Positions 33,554 through 36,611 of a DNA stretch of 36,611 nt are shown here, piece by piece; the first letter of the stretch is position 1; every line of letters begins with the position of its first letter. Source of the DNA: an uncultured Sulfitobacter sp. (GTDB taxonomy: Bacteria > Pseudomonadota > Alphaproteobacteria > Rhodobacterales > Rhodobacteraceae); contig CALFWM010000042.1 in NCBI GenBank assembly GCA_937928635.1, positions 1-36,611 on the forward strand. The letters run 5' to 3'. The notes below the pieces were generated by a model. The model was not told the origin of the DNA, did not search any database, and worked only from the letters and a program-made list of their open reading frames with translations. Both the position numbers and the translations under genes were made by a program.

Positions 33554-34207
33554 ATGAACAGACCAAAGTCCAACCCAAAAGACGCCTATGCGATGATCCT
33601 TGAGGCGATTGATGTGGGGACCTTCCGCCCCGGGGATCGGCTGGTGGAGAGTGATCTGGCGGAGCGGTTTGGCGTGTCCCGCACGCCGGTGCGCGAGGCC
33701 TTGCAGCGGCTTGAAACGCAATCCTTGCTGGCGCGTGACGGGCGTAGCCTGATTGTGGCCTCGCTGGATCACAATCAGACCTCAGAACTATATGCCGTGC
33801 GCGGTGAGCTGGAGGGATTGGCCGCGCAACTGGCCGCGCGCCATGCCACCGCCGAAGAGGTGCGCGTGCTGGGCGAAATGGTTGATGCAGATGATGCGTT
33901 GGTGCAGGATCCGGGGGCACTGGCGCGGGCCAACCGACGGTTTCACAAGCAAATTCACCTCAGTTCGCACAACCGATATCTGGTGCAGCAACTGGACCTT
34001 GTCTATCGCTCCATGGCGTTGATGGCGACAACATCGCTGGCCGCTGCGGGGCGGGGCGAGATTGCGCAGGCCGAGCATCGCGCTATTGTCGAGAAGATTG
34101 CCGCGCGTGATGAGAAGGGGGCTGCGGCGGCCCTGCGTTCGCATATTTCGCTGGCTTTTGTGACACGGCTAAAGCAAGAGGCGGCCCGGCGCGAGGCAGA
34201 AGGGTAG
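33554..34207 (+). CDS. GntR-family (FadR/FCD) transcriptional regulator
   Basis: This 217-residue regulator has a GntR winged helix at residues 10-70 (VGTFRPGDRLVESDLAERFG, then SRTPVREALQRLE) and an FCD effector domain with the metal-binding type segment NRRFHKQIHLSSHNRYL. FCD regulators respond to organic acids and similar metabolites. I chose the ATG at 33554 (MNRPKSNPKDAY); the open frame continues to 33440 over the divergent gene's start. It may control the HAD and hydroxylase genes across the 90-base gap. Two ATTGGATGA direct repeats 20 bases apart (34224 and 34244) lie just after its stop. Confidence 0.9.
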   Translation: MNRPKSNPKDAYAMILEAIDVGTFRPGDRLVESDLAERFGVSRTPVREALQRLETQSLLARDGRSLIVASLDHNQTSELYAVRGELEGLAAQLAARHATAEEVRVLGEMVDADDALVQDPGALARANRRFHKQIHLSSHNRYLVQQLDLVYRSMALMATTSLAAAGRGEIAQAEHRAIVEKIAARDEKGAAAALRSHISLAFVTRLKQEAARREAEG

Positions 34208-34256
34208 GCGCGCATCAGGCGACATTGGATGACCCATGTGCAGATTGGATGATTGC

Positions 34257-36320
34257 CTACTCCGCCACATGACGCGGCGCATCCTGCACTGAGCCATCCG
34301 CTTTGATCGCGAGGGATGAACCGGTCCTGCGCGCCTTTTGCCACAGGGTGCCGTGACGGCGAAAAACGGCAATAGCATTGTGCGGCTTTTCAGGCTGGGG
34401 CGCGAATTTTACAATTGCTTTGGGCGCGGCGGTGGTTGCTTTTTGAGGGGCGGCTGTCACGCCGTGTTGGGTTTTGTCCCAAAAGAACGGCTGGCGCAGG
34501 CATTCATACAGGCCCTTATAGGCCGCCAGCGCCCCCATTGGAAAATAGAACGGTGTGCTGAACACCCATCCCAGCAAATGCCGGTGCGATCTTTGTGCCA
34601 CCGCGCAGGCGGCGATGGTCAGATTGATCACTTCCGACAGGATGAACACCACCACCATGGCCCACATCACGGTGCTGCCGAGGGTTGCCGCAACCGGGTG
34701 GCTGAACCCCAGCAGAGCCAGCCAGAATGACCACAGCAATGGCGCGCTGGCAAATTGCGAAAACGTGGCAAGCAGCAGGGTTTGCACGCCCAAAAACCGT
34801 TTCCAGCCCAGATCCCTGAGCAGTTGGCGGGGCGCACGCATGTGCACGCACCATGTGATCAAGAACCCCTTGAGCCAGCGCGAGCGTTGCCGAACCCAGG
34901 GCCATGCACGGCAATTGGCTTCCTCATAGGTGACGGTGGGCAGCAGTTCGGTCACATAGCCGTGGCGCGCCAGACGCACGCCAAGATCGGCATCCTCCGT
35001 CACGTTATGCGCGTCCCAACCGCCCAGTTCCTCCAGCTTGTCCCGGCGGAAGAACAGCGTGGTGCCGCCCAGCGGGATCACCATGCCCATACGCGAGATG
35101 CCAGGCAGCAGGATGCGCCACCACGTCGCGTATTCAATTGTAAAACAACGGGAAATCCAGTTTGTGCGGGTGTTGTAGTAATCCAGTATCCCTTGCAAAC
35201 AGGCGACATTGTCAGGTGCATGATGAAAGCGGGTGACAACCCGTTCGATCTGATCTGGCTCGGGCGCATCCTCCGCGTCCCAGACGCCAATGATACTGCC
35301 CTCGCAAAAATCCATGGCATAGTTCAGCGCGCGCGGTTTGGTGGTCAGCCCTTCCGTTGAGGGAACCTCAATCACCGAAATCCAGTCCGGCAATTGGGTG
35401 CGCGCGATGGTTTCGCGGGTCAGGTTGTCCTCTTCCTCCAGCACCAGCACGATGTTCAAAAGGAACTTGGGGTAGGTGAGCCGGGTCAGCCGTTTGATCA
35501 GCACGCCCGCAATCTCCGTTTCCTTGAGCAGGGGGACCAAAACCGAGACCTTTGGCAAGCGCACGGGCGCGGCACCCGCAGGTGGCGGCGGGGCAGGGCG
35601 TTCGGAGATGGTGTGCAGCATCTGCGCGCAAAACGCGGCCAGTTTTAGCCCCGTTGACATCACAAGCGTGACAAACGCCCAAAGCATGGCAATCGTGATG
35701 GTCCAAAGCGGCGCGGTGATCAGGGCAAGGGCAAGCAACCCCAAGATGGCAAAGGTCCAGCGGGAGCGGTTTTGCCCCTGATGTTGCCAGGTGCGGCAGC
35801 TTTTGACCGCAGGCACGCGGGCGGCCGCCTTTTGCGCCAGTTCCACGCCATAGAGTCGACCAATCTGTGCGCGGATTTGCAACTGGTCTGCGGCGACGGG
35901 CAACATACGCGCCCCCTCCGGCCCCATGCAGGCGCGCAGTTTTTCAAATTTGTCGGGGCGGCTGGTGGCCACCAACAACGCGCCGCCGACCATTCCCCAG
36001 GGGACCACGCCAAATTTCAGGCATAGTCTGGAGGGCAGTTGGGCGGCCAGATCCAGATCAGGCGGGTCGCGCACAAGATCGACCAATTGCGCACCCTGTT
36101 GGCGCGCCAGCGCATTGAGCAGTTCAGCGCGTGTGATCAGCCCCTCCGCGATCATGATTTCGCCCAGCGGCGCATCAATACGGCGCTGCAGATCAAGCGC
36201 GTGAACCAGATCGCTTTGATCAATGGTGCCGCTGTTGACAAGGATGCGACCAAGGGGTTGCCCACGCTCTGCAGGGAGGGCCAGCTGGGGATCAGAAAGA
36301 TGCAGTCGCAGATTGCTCAT
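34257..36320 (-). CDS. Family 2 glycosyltransferase with N-terminal MshEN-like (c-di-GMP) domain
   Basis: This 687-residue protein is a processive-type GT2 with an added N-terminal domain. Residues 22-45 and 51-74 are two 24-residue PLGxI... motifs (PLGRILVNSGTID and PLGEIMIAEGLIT, each ending in xxQ) separated by 5 residues, the layout of MshEN cyclic di-GMP receptors. Two or three membrane helices follow (about 198-240). The GT domain then has DAED (348-351), TED (441-443) and QRSRW (478-482), followed by C-terminal membrane helices. It should polymerise a surface polysaccharide from a nucleotide sugar. The product is unknown. A CtrA-like box and an SD-covering hairpin precede it, and it is convergent with the GntR gene. 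Confidence 0.9.
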   Translation of the reverse strand: MSNLRLHLSDPQLALPAERGQPLGRILVNSGTIDQSDLVHALDLQRRIDAPLGEIMIAEGLITRAELLNALARQQGAQLVDLVRDPPDLDLAAQLPSRLCLKFGVVPWGMVGGALLVATSRPDKFEKLRACMGPEGARMLPVAADQLQIRAQIGRLYGVELAQKAAARVPAVKSCRTWQHQGQNRSRWTFAILGLLALALITAPLWTITIAMLWAFVTLVMSTGLKLAAFCAQMLHTISERPAPPPPAGAAPVRLPKVSVLVPLLKETEIAGVLIKRLTRLTYPKFLLNIVLVLEEEDNLTRETIARTQLPDWISVIEVPSTEGLTTKPRALNYAMDFCEGSIIGVWDAEDAPEPDQIERVVTRFHHAPDNVACLQGILDYYNTRTNWISRCFTIEYATWWRILLPGISRMGMVIPLGGTTLFFRRDKLEELGGWDAHNVTEDADLGVRLARHGYVTELLPTVTYEEANCRAWPWVRQRSRWLKGFLITWCVHMRAPRQLLRDLGWKRFLGVQTLLLATFSQFASAPLLWSFWLALLGFSHPVAATLGSTVMWAMVVVFILSEVINLTIAACAVAQRSHRHLLGWVFSTPFYFPMGALAAYKGLYECLRQPFFWDKTQHGVTAAPQKATTAAPKAIVKFAPQPEKPHNAIAVFRRHGTLWQKARRTGSSLAIKADGSVQDAPRHVAE

Positions 36321-36329
36321 GCGTTGGAG

Positions 36330-36349
36330 CCTTACTCGTTCAAGTAAGG
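36330..36349 (-). promoter_or_regulatory. Hairpin over the ribosome binding site of the glycosyltransferase gene
   Basis: On the coding strand, CCTTACT pairs with AGTAAGG around a 6-base loop. The 3' arm contains AAGG, the only ribosome-site-like sequence, whose last base lies 9 bases before the ATG. If formed in mRNA it would hide the site. Confidence 0.5.
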
Positions 36350-36368
36350 AATATTTAACGCTGTGTTG

Positions 36369-36384
36369 GTTAACGCCTTGTTAA
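36369..36384 (-). promoter_or_regulatory. Predicted CtrA-type box
   Basis: On the coding strand of the glycosyltransferase gene this reads TTAACAAGGCGTTAAC, a perfect TTAA-N7-TTAAC, the CtrA consensus known from alphaproteobacteria. Further TTAA half-sites lie at 36355 and 36391, the latter in the GGTTAACAAAGG motif shared with base 1552. It lies 49 bases upstream of the start codon. Confidence 0.6.
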
Positions 36385-36426
36385 TAAAGGTTAACAAAGG
36401 ACTAACCTGTACGAGACACCCCCGCG

Positions 36427-36611
36427 TCAGACCGTTTCAGAGGCCGCCGCGCGGTCTGCCATCGCGCTGGCAAAGCGTTCAAACAGGTAATAGCTGTCTT
36501 GCGGGCCCGGTGATGCCTCCGGGTGGTGCTGCACGGACCAGACCGGGCGGTCTTGCATACGGATGCCGCAATTGGAGCCGTCAAACAGCGACACATGGGT
36601 TTCCAGCACGG
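36427..36611 (-). CDS. carA: Carbamoyl-phosphate synthase small subunit (3' end)
   Basis: Only the last 61 or so codons are in the window; the gene continues beyond base 36611. The visible part ends the glutamine amidotransferase domain, with the catalytic His-Glu pair in [10 protein letters not shown] and the CarA-typical [13 protein letters not shown]. CarA releases ammonia from glutamine for carbamoyl phosphate, feeding pyrimidine and arginine synthesis. It is on the same strand as the glycosyltransferase gene, 106 bases upstream of it, but the intervening CtrA-like box suggests separate control. It may be a coincidence that the window starts with pyrimidine breakdown and ends with pyrimidine synthesis. 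Confidence 0.93.
   Translation of the reverse strand, partial: VLETHVSLFDGSNCGIRMQDRPVWSVQHHPEASPGPQDSYYLFERFASAMADRAAASETV

Noticed and set aside
34224..34252. Two ATTGGATGA direct repeats 20 bases apart as an operator
   Set aside because: They lie between two converging stops, where an operator would have no promoter to control.
36427..36611. Complete small gene starting at the ATG near 36609
   Set aside because: The sequence is the conserved C-terminal end of CarA; the ATG is internal to a gene cut by the window edge.

Overview
The window looks like an ordinary chromosomal stretch from a marine alphaproteobacterium of the Rhodobacterales, probably the Roseobacter group. The grounds are the G+C-rich coding sequence, protein sequences closely resembling that group (glyQ / DUF6446 / glyS, the folB fusion followed by folP and glmM, the TrkH and SleB-type proteins), and possible CtrA-type TTAA-N7-TTAAC and DUF1127 features. 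I saw no tRNA, rRNA, phage, insertion sequence or CRISPR array. No gene-free stretch exceeds about 230 bases.

Bases 1-9800 form a reductive pyrimidine catabolism and uptake locus. It holds the end of preA (dihydropyrimidine dehydrogenase subunit), a disordered 125-residue unknown, a divergent RutR-like TetR regulator, an M20 carbamoyl-amidohydrolase (beta-ureidopropionase role), a 107-residue unknown, hydA (dihydropyrimidinase), a small four-helix membrane protein, and an ABC importer (ATPase, two permeases, NMT1/THI5-like binding protein) closed by a terminator. A perfect 7-2-7 palindrome between the regulator and the amidohydrolase matches the RutR operator as I know it. A tandem double hairpin after the amidohydrolase gene recurs 9.7 kb away with compensatory base changes.

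Bases 9900-15400 hold a DUF1127 protein, trkH overlapping a thiamine-diphosphate enzyme (probably a 5-guanidino-2-oxopentanoate decarboxylase), and a convergent exported SPOR / peptidoglycan-binding / trypsin-fold protein whose catalytic triad is gone. Bases 15400-22800 hold glyQ, DUF6446, three 30-base hairpin repeats, glyS (with an internal AT-rich patch), a divergent PEP-utilising dikinase and a SleB-type wall hydrolase.

Bases 22900-26200 are a coupled folB-fusion / folP / glmM operon. Then come an EamA transporter and a tail-anchored GNAT protein (reverse strand), ilvC with its terminator, two coupled Lrp/AsnC regulators with a small partner, a class V aminotransferase, a UbiH-type hydroxylase, a HAD nucleotidase-like phosphatase and a GntR/FCD regulator.

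The end of the window carries a family 2 glycosyltransferase fused to an MshEN-type (cyclic di-GMP receptor) domain, with a CtrA-like box and a hairpin over its ribosome binding site, and then the 3' end of carA. The strongest leads are the RutR box, the covarying double hairpin, the pseudoprotease, the MshEN-glycosyltransferase with its control region, and the unknown small proteins embedded in the pyrimidine operon.
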